NCBI RefSeq assembly: GCF_000526155.1
Contig: NZ_JAFN01000001.1
Location: forward strand, 3,226,264-3,290,263
Direction: 5' to 3'
Origin: Deferrisoma camini S3R1
GTDB taxonomy: Bacteria > Desulfobacterota > Deferrisomatia > Deferrisomatales > Deferrisomataceae
Length of the DNA stretch: 64,000 bases
In this document: positions 40,269-48,192 of the stretch, one piece after another
Layout: the number at the start of each line of letters is the position of its first letter
How positions within the stretch are numbered: position 1 is the stretch's first letter
Program-made: the position numbers and the translations under genes
The notes under the pieces: generated by a model
Seen by the model: the letters and a program-made list of their open reading frames with translations, nothing else
Database searches by the model: none
Told to the model about the DNA's origin: nothing

Positions 40269-40462
40269 CGGCGGGGCATGGGGCCTGCTTCCGGCCGCGC
40301 GCGAAGCCGGACATTGAGATTCGCCGCGCAGGCACGGAGCACCGGCGGTGGTTTCATGGCCGGTCGGTGGGGCACGAACGAGCTCACGGTACGAGCGTTG
40401 GAGGCGCTGCGCGGCGAGCCAAGGAGCCGCACGCGGCGCTCCAGCAGACCCCATGCCCCCCG
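40269..40462 (-). repeat. Structured intergenic repeat family C, copy 3
   Basis: Opposite orientation to copies 1 and 2. Outer arms GGGGCATGGGGCCTGCT and AGCAGACCCCATGCCCC. The core carries the reverse complement of the copy-1 words, for example GAGATTCGCCGCGCAGGCAC and GCGTTGGAGGCGCTGCGCGG. With the B tract it fills the divergent space before folK; 40123-40268 shows no further feature. Confidence 0.88.
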
Positions 40463-40481
40463 GGGGGTGGCGCGGCTCGAG

Positions 40482-40541
40482 AGCCGCCTGGCCGCCCGGC
40501 GGGCCGAAGGCCCCCGACCAACGACCGACGACCGAGGTTAC
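40482..40541 (+). repeat. Short-period module B before folK
   Basis: GCCGCCTGGCCGCCCGGCGG, GCCGAAGGCCCCC, then GACCAAC GACCGAC GACCGAGGTTAC, 13 bp upstream of the folK ATG. Confidence 0.82.
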
Positions 40542-40554
40542 CTGGAGACGTTCC

Positions 40555-41094
40555 ATGGCTAAAGGCCCGGTGCGGGCCCTGGTGGCGTTCGGGGGCAACC
40601 TGGGGCCGGTTGAGGAGAACCTGAGGGCCGCCCTGGAGGCCCTGGCCCGGCTGCCCGGCACCCGGATCCTGCGGATCTCCTCCCTGTACCGGACCGCGCC
40701 GGTGGGCGTCACGGACCAGCCGCCGTTCCTGAACGGGGTCGCGCTGGTGGAGACCGGGCTGGACGCCCCGTCCCTGCTGGACGCCCTGCTGGGCATCGAG
40801 GCCGACCTGGGCCGGGTGCGGCGCCAGCGGTGGGGCCCCCGGACCGTGGACCTGGACCTGATCCTGTACGGAACGGGCGTGGTGGATCGGCCGAACCTGC
40901 GGGTGCCCCACCCCCGGATGCACGAAAGGGGGTTCGTGCTCGTGCCGGCGGCCGAGGTGGCCCCGGACATGGTCCATCCGGAGTTGGGCCGCACCGTGGC
41001 GGAGCTGCGCGACGCGTTGGGCCCCACCCCCGACGTGGCCGACCTGGGCCGGCCCCCGTGGGCTGGGGCCCTGGAGGCCGACCCCCCGGGGTAG
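40555..41094 (+). CDS. folK: 2-amino-4-hydroxy-6-hydroxymethyldihydropteridine diphosphokinase
   Basis: Transfers pyrophosphate from ATP to the pterin in folate synthesis. The 179-residue protein shows VAFGGNLGPVEENLRAALEA, the substrate segment SLYRTAPVGVTDQPPFLNGV and the signature RWGPRTVDLDLILYG with the metal-binding Asp pair. Length is normal. ATG at 40555 fits the family start. The upstream leader is made of repeat modules C and B. Confidence 0.95.
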   Translation: MAKGPVRALVAFGGNLGPVEENLRAALEALARLPGTRILRISSLYRTAPVGVTDQPPFLNGVALVETGLDAPSLLDALLGIEADLGRVRRQRWGPRTVDLDLILYGTGVVDRPNLRVPHPRMHERGFVLVPAAEVAPDMVHPELGRTVAELRDALGPTPDVADLGRPPWAGALEADPPG

Positions 41095-41148
41095 GCGGGA
41101 CCTCCCGGCCGCGACCCCGGGCCGAAAGACCCGGAGGCCGCTCCCAGA

Positions 41149-41202
41149 GGGAAGCCCCCTTCGGCCCCTGCGGGGCCCTACAACGGGGAGGGTAACGTTC
41201 CA
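41149..41202 (+). repeat. Intergenic repeat module E, copy 3
   Basis: GGGAAGCCCCCTTCGGCCCC, a TGCGGGG hairpin half, then CCCTACAACGGGGAGGGTAA, downstream of folK. Confidence 0.82.
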
Positions 41203-41221
41203 TGATCCGGGGGCCACGGCT

Positions 41222-41392
41222 GGCGGCGGGGCAGGGGTTTCAGGAACCGGAATTCAGCGGACAGGAGACAGGGAAGGAACGACAGGCTTGATCCGGCGTC
41301 CGACGGCATGCGGTCACAACCTGTCCACTGAAATTCTGTCTTCTGCCCCCTGATTCGCAGACCCCATGCCCCCGAGCTTTGGTGGGGCCCGG
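41222..41392 (+). repeat. Intergenic repeat family A, subtype A1, copy 2
   Basis: Essentially identical to 25784-25954. The alignment of the two copies, extended into the following B tract, shows one substitution near the left end and one extra 8-nt unit (CTGCCTAG) in this copy. Confidence 0.9.
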
Positions 41393-41476
41393 GAGCCGCC
41401 TAGCCGCCTAGCTGCCTAGCTGCCTAGCGGGCCGAAGACCCCCGACCGACGACCAACGACCAACGACCGAAGTTAC
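41393..41476 (+). repeat. Short-period module B before the PP0621-like gene
   Basis: Four period-8 units ending CTAGCGGGCCGAAGACCCCC, then GACCGAC GACCAAC GACCAAC GACCGAAGTTAC, 14 bp before the TTG start at 41491. Confidence 0.85.
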
Positions 41477-41490
41477 CGGAGGTTCCTCCG

Positions 41491-41748
41491 TTGCTCATCC
41501 GTCTCCTGTTCTACGGCGTCCTGATCTGGCTCGTGGTGAGGCTCGTGAAGGGCCTGAAGCCCAAGCCGCGGGTCCGACCCCGGCCCCGACCCGCTCCGGG
41601 CCGGGCGATCCAGGGCGGCGAGCTGGTCCAGGACCCCCACTGCGGGGTGTACGTGCCCAAGGAGTCGGCGGTCCGGGGGCCCGACGGCACCTACTTCTGC
41701 AGCGAGGCCTGCCGGGACGCCCACGCCAAGGGGGGCGGCCCGGCATGA
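41491..41748 (+). CDS. Small membrane-anchored YHS-like metal-binding protein
   Basis: An 85-residue protein with one N-terminal membrane helix (LIRLLFYGVLIWLVVRLVKG), a basic Pro/Arg linker and a C-terminal Cys site, VQDPHCGVYVPKESA plus TYFCSEACRDAHAK. This matches the PP0621-type/YHS-like pattern that binds a metal ion. The start is TTG at 41491 with CGGAGG 8 nt upstream. The stop overlaps the AOR start by 4 nt (ATGA), so it may deliver metal to, or simply be coupled with, that enzyme (inference). Confidence 0.82.
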   Translation: MLIRLLFYGVLIWLVVRLVKGLKPKPRVRPRPRPAPGRAIQGGELVQDPHCGVYVPKESAVRGPDGTYFCSEACRDAHAKGGGPA

Positions 41749-43535
41749 AGGGGTGGACCGGCCGGCTCCTGCGGGTGGACCTGTCGGCGCGGCGCGCCAG
41801 GGCCGAGGAGATTCCGGCCGGGGTGCTCCGGGACTACCTGGGCGGCCGGGGCCTGGGCGCCCATCTCCTCTACGCCTCGGGCCGGCACCGGCTCGACCCG
41901 CTGGCGGCCGAGGCGGCGTTCGTGGTGGCCACCGGGCCCCTCACCGGCACCCGGGCGCCCACCGCCTCCCGGACCAGCTGCACCGCCCTGTCACCCCTGA
42001 CCGGCACCCTGTTCGACGCTAACTCCGGGGGGTTCTTCGGCATCCGCCTGAAGCGCGCCGGCTACGACGCCCTGTGGGTCGAGGGCGCGGCCGACGCCCC
42101 CGTGGTCGTGGTGGTGGACCCGGACGGGGTCCGGTTCGACCCTGCATCGGATCTCTGGGGCATGGGCAACCGGGCCGTGCGGGCCGCCCTGCGGGACCGG
42201 TACGGGCCGAAGGCCGCCGTGCTCACCGTGGGGCCGGCGGGCGAGACCGGCTCCCGGCTCGCCAACGTGGCCCACGGCGAGCGGTTCTTCGGACGGGGCG
42301 GGCTGGGAGCGGTGCTCGGCGCCAAGCGGGTGAAGGCCCTGGTGGTCCGGGGCGACGGCCCGGTGGAGGTGGCCGACCCCGAGGGGTTCGGGTTCGTGGT
42401 GGGGGAGTGCCGCAAGTGGCTGGCGGCCCACCCGATCACCAGCCGGGGGCTGCCCGGGTTCGGGACCGCGGTGCTGATGAACGTGGTCAACGCCGTCGGT
42501 GCCCTGCCGGCCCGCAACTTCCGGCAGAGCCGGTTCGAGCGGGCCGAGGCGGTGTCCGGCGAGGCCCTGCGGGAGGTGACCACGGGCCGCAAGGCCTGCC
42601 CCGGCTGCCCCATCGCCTGCGGCCGGAGGGTGAGCCTGGACGGCCGGGAGGTGCAGGGGCCGGAGTTCGAGACCCTGTGGTCCTTCGGGGCCGACCTGGG
42701 GCTGGCCGACCTCGAGGCCGTGATCCGGCTCAACCTGCTGTGCAACGACCTGGGGCTCGACACGATCTCGGCCGGGGCCACCCTGGCCGCGGCCCGGGAG
42801 CTGTGGGAGGAGGGAGTCCTGGACTTCGACCCCCTGGAGGGCGGGCCCGCGGACGTGGCCGGGCTCCTCGAGGAGATGGCCCGGGCCGAGGGGCCGGGGG
42901 AGCTGCTGCGCCACGGAAGCGACCACCTGGCCCGCACCCTGGGCCGGCCCGGGGCGGCCATGACCGTGAAGGGCATGGAGCTGCCGGCCTACGACCCCCG
43001 GGGGTGCCAGGGCCAGGGCCTGGCCTACGCCACCTCCAACCGCGGGGGCTGCCACCTGCGCTCCTACATGGTGGCGCCCGAGATCCTGGCCACCCCCAAG
43101 CGGGTGGACCGGTTCGCCTGGTCGGGCAAGGCCGGGCTGGTGATCGTGCAGCAGAACCTGAACGCCGCGGTGGACAGCCTGGTGCTGTGCCGGTTCACGG
43201 GGTTCGCCCTGTCCGAGGGGTACTACGCCCGGCTGGTGCGGGCCGCCACGGGGTGGGACCTGGACGGCCAGGAGCTGCTCACCGTGGGGGAGCGGATCTA
43301 CACGGTGGAGCGGCTCGCCAACCTGGACCGGGGGCTCGGCCGGGACCACGACACCCTGCCCCGCCGGCTCCTGGACGAGCCGGTGCCCGACGGGCCCAGC
43401 GCCGGCCACACGGTGCGGCTGGAGCCGATGCTCGACGAGTACTACCGGTTCCGGGGTTGGGACGAGGGGGGCCGGCCCACGGCCCGGAAGCTGGCTCGGC
43501 TGGGCCTGGCCGAGCCGGAGGCGGCCGATGTTTGA
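41745..43535 (+). CDS. Aldehyde:ferredoxin oxidoreductase family protein (tungsten type)
   Basis: A 596-residue enzyme that oxidises aldehydes to acids with a W-bispterin and a [4Fe-4S] cluster, reducing ferredoxin. The N-terminal AOR domain shows RDYLGGRGLGAHLLYA and ATGPLTGTRAPTASRTSCTA. Cluster ligands are CPGCPIACGR (near residues 286-293) plus a C-terminal Cys in DSLVLCRFTGFALSEGYY. DLGLADLEAVIRLNLLCNDL is typical of the central domain. The subclass (AOR, FOR or other) cannot be decided. It is coupled to a small metal-binding protein upstream and a class II aldolase downstream, which suggests aldehyde handling. Confidence 0.93.
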   Translation: MKGWTGRLLRVDLSARRARAEEIPAGVLRDYLGGRGLGAHLLYASGRHRLDPLAAEAAFVVATGPLTGTRAPTASRTSCTALSPLTGTLFDANSGGFFGIRLKRAGYDALWVEGAADAPVVVVVDPDGVRFDPASDLWGMGNRAVRAALRDRYGPKAAVLTVGPAGETGSRLANVAHGERFFGRGGLGAVLGAKRVKALVVRGDGPVEVADPEGFGFVVGECRKWLAAHPITSRGLPGFGTAVLMNVVNAVGALPARNFRQSRFERAEAVSGEALREVTTGRKACPGCPIACGRRVSLDGREVQGPEFETLWSFGADLGLADLEAVIRLNLLCNDLGLDTISAGATLAAARELWEEGVLDFDPLEGGPADVAGLLEEMARAEGPGELLRHGSDHLARTLGRPGAAMTVKGMELPAYDPRGCQGQGLAYATSNRGGCHLRSYMVAPEILATPKRVDRFAWSGKAGLVIVQQNLNAAVDSLVLCRFTGFALSEGYYARLVRAATGWDLDGQELLTVGERIYTVERLANLDRGLGRDHDTLPRRLLDEPVPDGPSAGHTVRLEPMLDEYYRFRGWDEGGRPTARKLARLGLAEPEAADV

Positions 43536-44127
43536 GCAGTTCCGGGAGATCGGGCGGGACCTGTTCGTGGCGGGGCTCATCACCTCCCACGGCGGCAACA
43601 TGAGCGTGCGGCTGGGCGACCGGATCGTGATCACCCGCCGGGGCGCCATGCTGGGGCGCCTGCGGCCCGAGGACCTGGTGGAGACCGGGCTGGAGGCGGA
43701 CGACGCCATGGTCACCCTGGCCAGCACCGAGCTGGTGGTCCACCGGGCCATCTACCGGGCCACCAGCGCCCTGGCCATCGTCCACACCCACCCCTTGCAC
43801 GCCACGGCCCTGTCGCTGGTGGAGGACGCTATCGTGCCCGTGGACTCGGAGGGGTCGTACCTGCTGCACCGGGTGCCGGTGGTGGCGGCCGCCAAAACCG
43901 TGGGCAGCTCGGAGGTGGCCCGGATCCTGCCCTCGGCCCTGCGCGACCACCCCATCGCCGTGCTCCGGGGCCACGGCGCGTTCGCCGTGGGCGCGCTGCT
44001 GGAGGAGGCCTACATGGTCTCCACCACCCTGGAGGCCTCGGCCCGAATCCTGTGCATCCTGCGTTCGCTGGGAACCGACCGCATCCGCGAGTACCGGGAG
44101 GGCGCCGACCGGTACGACCGGTGGTAG
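43528..44127 (+). CDS. Class II aldolase/adducin-family protein
   Basis: A 199-residue Zn-dependent aldolase-fold protein with SHGGNMSVRLGDRIVITRRG, the His pair in IVHTHPLHATALSLVEDAIV and a third ligand in VLRGHGAFAVGALLEEAY. Family members cleave sugar phosphates such as fuculose- or ribulose-phosphate to aldehydes. It overlaps the AOR gene by 8 bp, so its aldehyde product could feed that enzyme (inference). The substrate is not assignable. Confidence 0.9.
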   Translation: MFEQFREIGRDLFVAGLITSHGGNMSVRLGDRIVITRRGAMLGRLRPEDLVETGLEADDAMVTLASTELVVHRAIYRATSALAIVHTHPLHATALSLVEDAIVPVDSEGSYLLHRVPVVAAAKTVGSSEVARILPSALRDHPIAVLRGHGAFAVGALLEEAYMVSTTLEASARILCILRSLGTDRIREYREGADRYDRW

Positions 44128-44138
44128 GAGGAGATCCG

Positions 44139-44279
44139 ATGGCAAAGACCCCCAAGCCCCGCCGCCCAGAACCCCCGTCCCTGGAGGAGAAGCTGGGCCA
44201 GGTTTGGGGCGGGCTGTTCGTGCTGCTGGTGCTCACATTGGTGGTGGTGCTGGTCGGAAAGGCCTGTCTCTTCGAGTGA
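44139..44279 (+). CDS. Single-span membrane mini-protein (46 aa)
   Basis: From the ATG at 44139 (TAGGAGGAGATCCG upstream) the product has a basic Pro-rich head (MAKTPKPRRPEPPSLEEKLG) and one membrane helix (WGGLFVLLVLTLVVVLVGKA). No family recognised. It follows the aldolase gene by 11 bp and is probably in the same operon. Confidence 0.7.
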   Translation: MAKTPKPRRPEPPSLEEKLGQVWGGLFVLLVLTLVVVLVGKACLFE

Positions 44280-44349
44280 TCCGAGCCCCTGGGAGCCCCC
44301 CTGGGGCCCCTGCGGGACGGAAGAGGGGAGGAGGTCTCTTCCTGACCCC

Positions 44350-44387
44350 GAGCCTCCCAGCCTCGCTAGCTTTCCAGCTTCCCAGCC
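44350..44387 (+). repeat. Short-period tract before the APH/ATPase gene
   Basis: Units AGCCTCCC, AGCCTCGCT, AGCTTTCC and AGCTTCCC run directly into the GTG/ATG of the next gene. It resembles the variant at 21957. Confidence 0.65.
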
Positions 44388-46013
44388 GTGAAGGCCATGG
44401 ACTTCGAAGCCGTGACCGCGGCCCTGTGCCGCCCCGATGCGTACCCCCATCCGTGCCGCGACGTGGTGATGCGGCAGACCCACATTTCGGCCGTGTTCCT
44501 GGCCGGCCCCTACGTCTACAAGATCAAGAAACCCCGGGACCTGGGGTTCCTGGACTTCACCACCCTGGAGCGGCGGCGGCACTTCTGCGAGGAGGAGGTC
44601 CGGCTGAACCGGCGCCTGGCGCCGGGGGTGTACCTGGGCGTGGTCCCGGTCACCGTGCGGGCCGGCCGGGTGCGGGTGGACGGGGAGGGCGAGGTGGTGG
44701 AGTGGGCCGTGTGGATGCGGCGCCTGCCCGAGCGGGCCACCCTTTTGCGGCGGCTGGAGGCCGGGGCCGAGGGGCCCGAGGACCTGGAGGCCTTGGCGGC
44801 GTTCCTGGCACGGTTCCACGCCGGGGCCGATCGGGGTCCCCACACGGCCCGGTACGGCCGAAGCGCGGTGGTGGCCCGCAACGCCCTGGAGAACTTCGAG
44901 CAGACCGGGGGGCACCGGGGCACCACGGTGTCGGACGAGGTGTACGACCGCGTCCTCCGGCGGACCCGGGAGGCGCTGGAGGCCCTGGGGCCGCGGATCG
45001 ACGACCGGGCCCGGCGGGGCGTTCCCTGCGACACCCACGGCGACCTGCACCTGGACCACGTGTACGACTTTCCGCGCCGGCCGCCCGACCGGCGGTGGGT
45101 GGTGGTGGACTGCATCGAGTTCAACGAGCGGTTCCGGTACGCCGACCCCGTGGCGGACGCGGCGTTCCTGGCCATGGACCTGGCGTTCCGGGGCCGCAGG
45201 GACCTGGCCGGCCGGTTCCGACGGGCCTACGCGGCCGCCGCGGCAGACCCGGAGGGCGAGGCCCTGTTCCCGTTCTACGCCGCCTACCGGGCGTGCGTGC
45301 GGGCCAAGGTGGAGGGGTTCGCGGCGCTGGAGCCCGAGGTGCCCGCCGACCAGCGGGCCCAGGCCCTGGCCTCGGCCCGGGCCCACTGGCTGGTGGCCTT
45401 GGACGAGCTGGAGCCGCCGGAGCGGCGGCCCGCCCTGCTGGGGGTGGCCGGCCTGCCGGGGAGCGGGAAGTCCACCCTAGCCCGGGGCCTGGCCGAGCGG
45501 GCGGGGTTCTGGGTCATCGACACGGACCGGGTTCGCAAGGAGCTGGCCGGCCTCGATCCGGAGGAGTCGGCCGCGGCCCCGTTCGGCCGGGGCATCTACA
45601 CGGCCGAGTGGACCGAGCGCACCTACCGGGAGGTGTTCCGGCGGGCCCGCGAGGGCCTGTTTCGGGGCCGGCGGGTGCTGGTGGACGCGTCGTTCCGCGA
45701 GGCCCGGTGGCGCCGGGAGCTGGCGGCCGTGGCCCGGTCGGGGGGGGTGCGGTGCGGCCTGATCGGGTGCCGGGCCTCCGAGGCGGAGATCCGGCGGCGG
45801 CTGTCGAAGCCCCGCAAGGGGCCGTCGGACGCGGGATGGGAGGTGTTCCGCCGGACCCGCCGGGCGTGGGAGCCCCGGGCCGAGGGCGAGCCGGTCCAGA
45901 CCTGGGTGTCCACCGACGGCCCCAAGGGCCGGGCCCTGGAGGAGGCCCTGGGGTTCCTGCGAACCTTGGGGCTCGCAGGGGGGGCCGGGGATCCCCCGGC
46001 TGGAGCGTCTTGA
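44388..46013 (+). CDS. Aminoglycoside-phosphotransferase-like / P-loop ATPase fusion
   Basis: A 541-residue protein found widely as a bifunctional APH-AAA protein. The N-terminal kinase-like domain (about 1-320) has the catalytic loop CDTHGDLHLDHVYDFPRRP and VVVDCIEFNERFRYADPVAD. The C-terminal nucleotide kinase-like domain (about 345-520) has Walker A LGVAGLPGSGKSTLARGLAE. Both active-site motifs look intact, but the substrates are unknown and antibiotic resistance should not be assumed. Start GTG 44388 or ATG 44397; neither has a clear ribosome binding site. Confidence 0.88.
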   Translation: MKAMDFEAVTAALCRPDAYPHPCRDVVMRQTHISAVFLAGPYVYKIKKPRDLGFLDFTTLERRRHFCEEEVRLNRRLAPGVYLGVVPVTVRAGRVRVDGEGEVVEWAVWMRRLPERATLLRRLEAGAEGPEDLEALAAFLARFHAGADRGPHTARYGRSAVVARNALENFEQTGGHRGTTVSDEVYDRVLRRTREALEALGPRIDDRARRGVPCDTHGDLHLDHVYDFPRRPPDRRWVVVDCIEFNERFRYADPVADAAFLAMDLAFRGRRDLAGRFRRAYAAAAADPEGEALFPFYAAYRACVRAKVEGFAALEPEVPADQRAQALASARAHWLVALDELEPPERRPALLGVAGLPGSGKSTLARGLAERAGFWVIDTDRVRKELAGLDPEESAAAPFGRGIYTAEWTERTYREVFRRAREGLFRGRRVLVDASFREARWRRELAAVARSGGVRCGLIGCRASEAEIRRRLSKPRKGPSDAGWEVFRRTRRAWEPRAEGEPVQTWVSTDGPKGRALEEALGFLRTLGLAGGAGDPPAGAS

Positions 46014-46039
46014 CAGGGGGGAAACGGCCGGGGTAATCT
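46010..46039 (+). promoter_or_regulatory. Promoter of tRNA-Phe
   Basis: TTGACA (46010-46015), 18-nt spacer, TAATCT (46034-46039), 17 bp before the tRNA. Confidence 0.75.
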
Positions 46040-46055
46040 CCGCAGCCTCGGAAGG

Positions 46056-46131
46056 GCCCAGGTAGCTCAGTCGGTAGAGCAGGGGACTGAAAATCCCCGT
46101 GTCGGTGGTTCGATTCCGCCCCTGGGCACCA
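46056..46131 (+). tRNA. tRNA-Phe (GAA)
   Basis: A 76-nt cloverleaf: acceptor GCCCAGG/CCTGGGC, D stem GCTC/GAGC, anticodon stem GGGGA/TCCCC with anticodon GAA at 46089-46091, T arm GGTGG/CCGCC with TTCGATT. The 3' CCA is encoded. Confidence 0.98.
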
Positions 46132-46142
46132 TGCGCCGCGAG

Positions 46143-46174
46143 AAGGGCTTGGGTCGCGAACCCAGGCCCTTTTC
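46143..46174 (+). terminator. Terminator after tRNA-Phe
   Basis: AAGGGCTTGGGT and AACCCAGGCCCTT form a long, slightly imperfect stem around TCGCG, followed by TTTCCTTT. It lies 12 bp after the tRNA and 20 bp before ispE. Confidence 0.75.
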
Positions 46175-46196
46175 CTTTGACGGAGCCGCGAGAGCC

Positions 46197-47075
46197 ATGC
46201 CCCAGCTGCCCCTGTGGGCGCCCGCCAAGGTGAACCTCTACCTCGAGGTGCTCGGCCGACGGCCCGACGGGTACCACGACCTGCGCATGCTCATGGCGCC
46301 GGTGTCGTGGTTCGACCGGCTCGTGCTCGAGCCCCTGGCCGAGCCCGGCCGGGTCCAGGTGGAGGGCGGGGGGCCGGAGGGCGACGAGAACCTCTGCGCC
46401 CGGGCCGCGCGGTACTACCTGCGGGCTGCCGGGGTGAGGGCCGGGATCCGGATCTCCCTGGACAAGCGCATCCCGGCCGGGGCGGGGCTGGGGGGCGGGT
46501 CGAGCGATGCGGCGGCCGTCGTGCTGGGCATGGAGCGGTTGTTCGGCCGCACCCTGTCCGAAGCGGCCCGGAGGGAGGCCGCCTTCCGGGTGGGCGCGGA
46601 CGTGCCGTTCTTCTTCGCGGCCGGCCCGGCCTGGGTCGAGGGGGTGGGCGAGCGGGTCCGGCCCGTGGCTCAGGCCGAGCCCCTGTGGCTGGTGGTGGTG
46701 TGGCCCGGCGTAAATCTTTCGACGGCCCGCGTGTTTTCGCGCTTTGCCAGGGGCTTGACTTCCCCGGGGCCGGCCCCTAGGATAGCGCAGTTCAATTTCC
46801 GGGGGGTCCGGGCACAGGTGCGCAACGACCTGGAGCCGCCCGCTCGGGCCGAGTGCCCGGAGGTGGCCGAGGCCGTGGAGGCCCTCCGCGGAGCCGGAGC
46901 GGCAGCGGCCGCCATGACCGGGTCCGGGTCCGCGGCTTTCGGCCTGTACCCTGACCGGGGGGCTGCGGAGGCCGGCCTCGCCCGGCTCGGGCCCCGGGCC
47001 CGGGAGCGGGGGTGGACGGCACGGGTGGTGCGAACCCTGGGCCCGGGGGAGTTCCCGTTCCAGGACAGAAGCTAA
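46197..47075 (+). CDS. ispE: 4-diphosphocytidyl-2-C-methyl-D-erythritol kinase
   Basis: The GHMP kinase of the MEP isoprenoid pathway. The 292-residue protein has APAKVNLYLEVLGRRPDGYH at the N-terminus, the ATP loop IPAGAGLGGGSSDAAAVVLG and the C-terminal AMTGSGSAAFGLYPD. ATG at 46197 matches the family. It heads the common order ispE, tRNA-Gln, prs, rplY, pth. Confidence 0.96.
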   Translation: MPQLPLWAPAKVNLYLEVLGRRPDGYHDLRMLMAPVSWFDRLVLEPLAEPGRVQVEGGGPEGDENLCARAARYYLRAAGVRAGIRISLDKRIPAGAGLGGGSSDAAAVVLGMERLFGRTLSEAARREAAFRVGADVPFFFAAGPAWVEGVGERVRPVAQAEPLWLVVVWPGVNLSTARVFSRFARGLTSPGPAPRIAQFNFRGVRAQVRNDLEPPARAECPEVAEAVEALRGAGAAAAAMTGSGSAAFGLYPDRGAAEAGLARLGPRARERGWTARVVRTLGPGEFPFQDRS

Positions 47076-47086
47076 CCGGTTCGTGT

Positions 47087-47161
47087 TGGGGCGTCGCCAA
47101 GAGGTAAGGCACCGGATTTTGATTCCGGCATTCGCAGGTTCGAATCCTGCCGCCCCAGCCA
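47087..47161 (+). tRNA. tRNA-Gln (TTG)
   Basis: A 75-nt cloverleaf: acceptor TGGGGCG/CGCCCCA, anticodon stem CCGGA/TCCGG with anticodon TTG at 47119-47121, T arm GCAGG/CCTGC with TTCGAAT. CCA is encoded. It starts 12 bp after ispE and probably is cotranscribed with ispE and prs. Confidence 0.98.
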
Positions 47162-47215
47162 GACCCCAGACTCCCGGCGGCTCCCCGGCCGACCGGGTCT
47201 TTCGTCGATATCCCA

Positions 47216-48157
47216 ATGCATAACGTTCGAGTGTTCACAGGCAATGCCAACCGCCCGTTGGCCGAGGCGATCTGCCGCCGGCTGGGCCTGCCCCTGGGCC
47301 GGGCCGTGGTGCGCCGGTTCAGCGACGGCGAGGTGGCGGTGGAGGTGGAGGAGAGCGTCCGGGGGTGGGACGTGTTCGTGGTGCAGCCCACCTGCCCGCC
47401 GGTCAACGACCACCTGATGGAGCTCCTGGTGATGATGGACGCCCTCAAACGGGCGAGCGCCAACTCCATCTCGGTGGTGATGCCCTACTACGGGTACGCC
47501 CGCCAGGACCGGAAGGTGAACCCCCGGGTGCCGATCACGGCCAAGCTGGTGGCCGACCTGGTCACCGTGGCCGGGGCCGACCGGATCCTCACCGTGGACC
47601 TCCACGCCGGCCAGATCCAGGGCTTCTTTGACATCCCCGTGGACAACCTCTACGCCACGCCGGTGCTGCTCGAGGAGTTCCGGCGCCGGCTCCCCGGCGA
47701 CGACTTGGTGGTGGTCAGCCCCGACGCCGGCGGGGTGGAGCGGGCTCGGGCGTTCGCCAAGCGGCTGGATGCGGGCCTGGCCATCATCGACAAACGTCGG
47801 GAGAAGGCCAACGTGAGCGAGGTCATGCACATCATCGGCGACGTGCAGGACCGCGACGCCCTGCTGCTGGACGACATGATCGACACCGCCGGCACCCTGA
47901 CCAACGCGGCCCGGGCCCTGAAGAAGAACGGGGCCCGCCGGGTGTTCGCGGCCGCGACCCATCCGGTGCTGTCGGGCCCGGCGGTGGACCGCATCGTGGA
48001 CTCCCCCCTGGAGCAGGTGGTGGTGACCGACACGATCCCCTTGAGCGCCAAGGCCCGGGAGAGCGGCAAGATCCACGCCGTGACCGTGGCCGGCCTGCTG
48101 GCCGAGGCGATCCGGCGGATCACCGAGTGCGGGTCGGTCAGCTCCCTTTTCGTCTGA
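47216..48157 (+). CDS. prs: Ribose-phosphate pyrophosphokinase
   Basis: Makes PRPP from ribose-5-phosphate and ATP for nucleotides, His and Trp. The 313-residue class I enzyme shows [60 protein letters not shown] and the PRPP loop [20 protein letters not shown]. The [15 protein letters not shown]-like region ([20 protein letters not shown]) is conserved. The start ATG at 47216 has no strong ribosome binding site. Confidence 0.97.
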   Translation: MHNVRVFTGNANRPLAEAICRRLGLPLGRAVVRRFSDGEVAVEVEESVRGWDVFVVQPTCPPVNDHLMELLVMMDALKRASANSISVVMPYYGYARQDRKVNPRVPITAKLVADLVTVAGADRILTVDLHAGQIQGFFDIPVDNLYATPVLLEEFRRRLPGDDLVVVSPDAGGVERARAFAKRLDAGLAIIDKRREKANVSEVMHIIGDVQDRDALLLDDMIDTAGTLTNAARALKKNGARRVFAAATHPVLSGPAVDRIVDSPLEQVVVTDTIPLSAKARESGKIHAVTVAGLLAEAIRRITECGSVSSLFV

Positions 48158-48192
48158 TCCCGAAGACGTTCCCCTGGAAAGGAAGAAGAGCC

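Noticed and set aside
44388-46013. Aminoglycoside resistance gene
   Set aside because: The APH-like domain is fused to a P-loop kinase domain typical of a widespread housekeeping-type family with unknown substrate.
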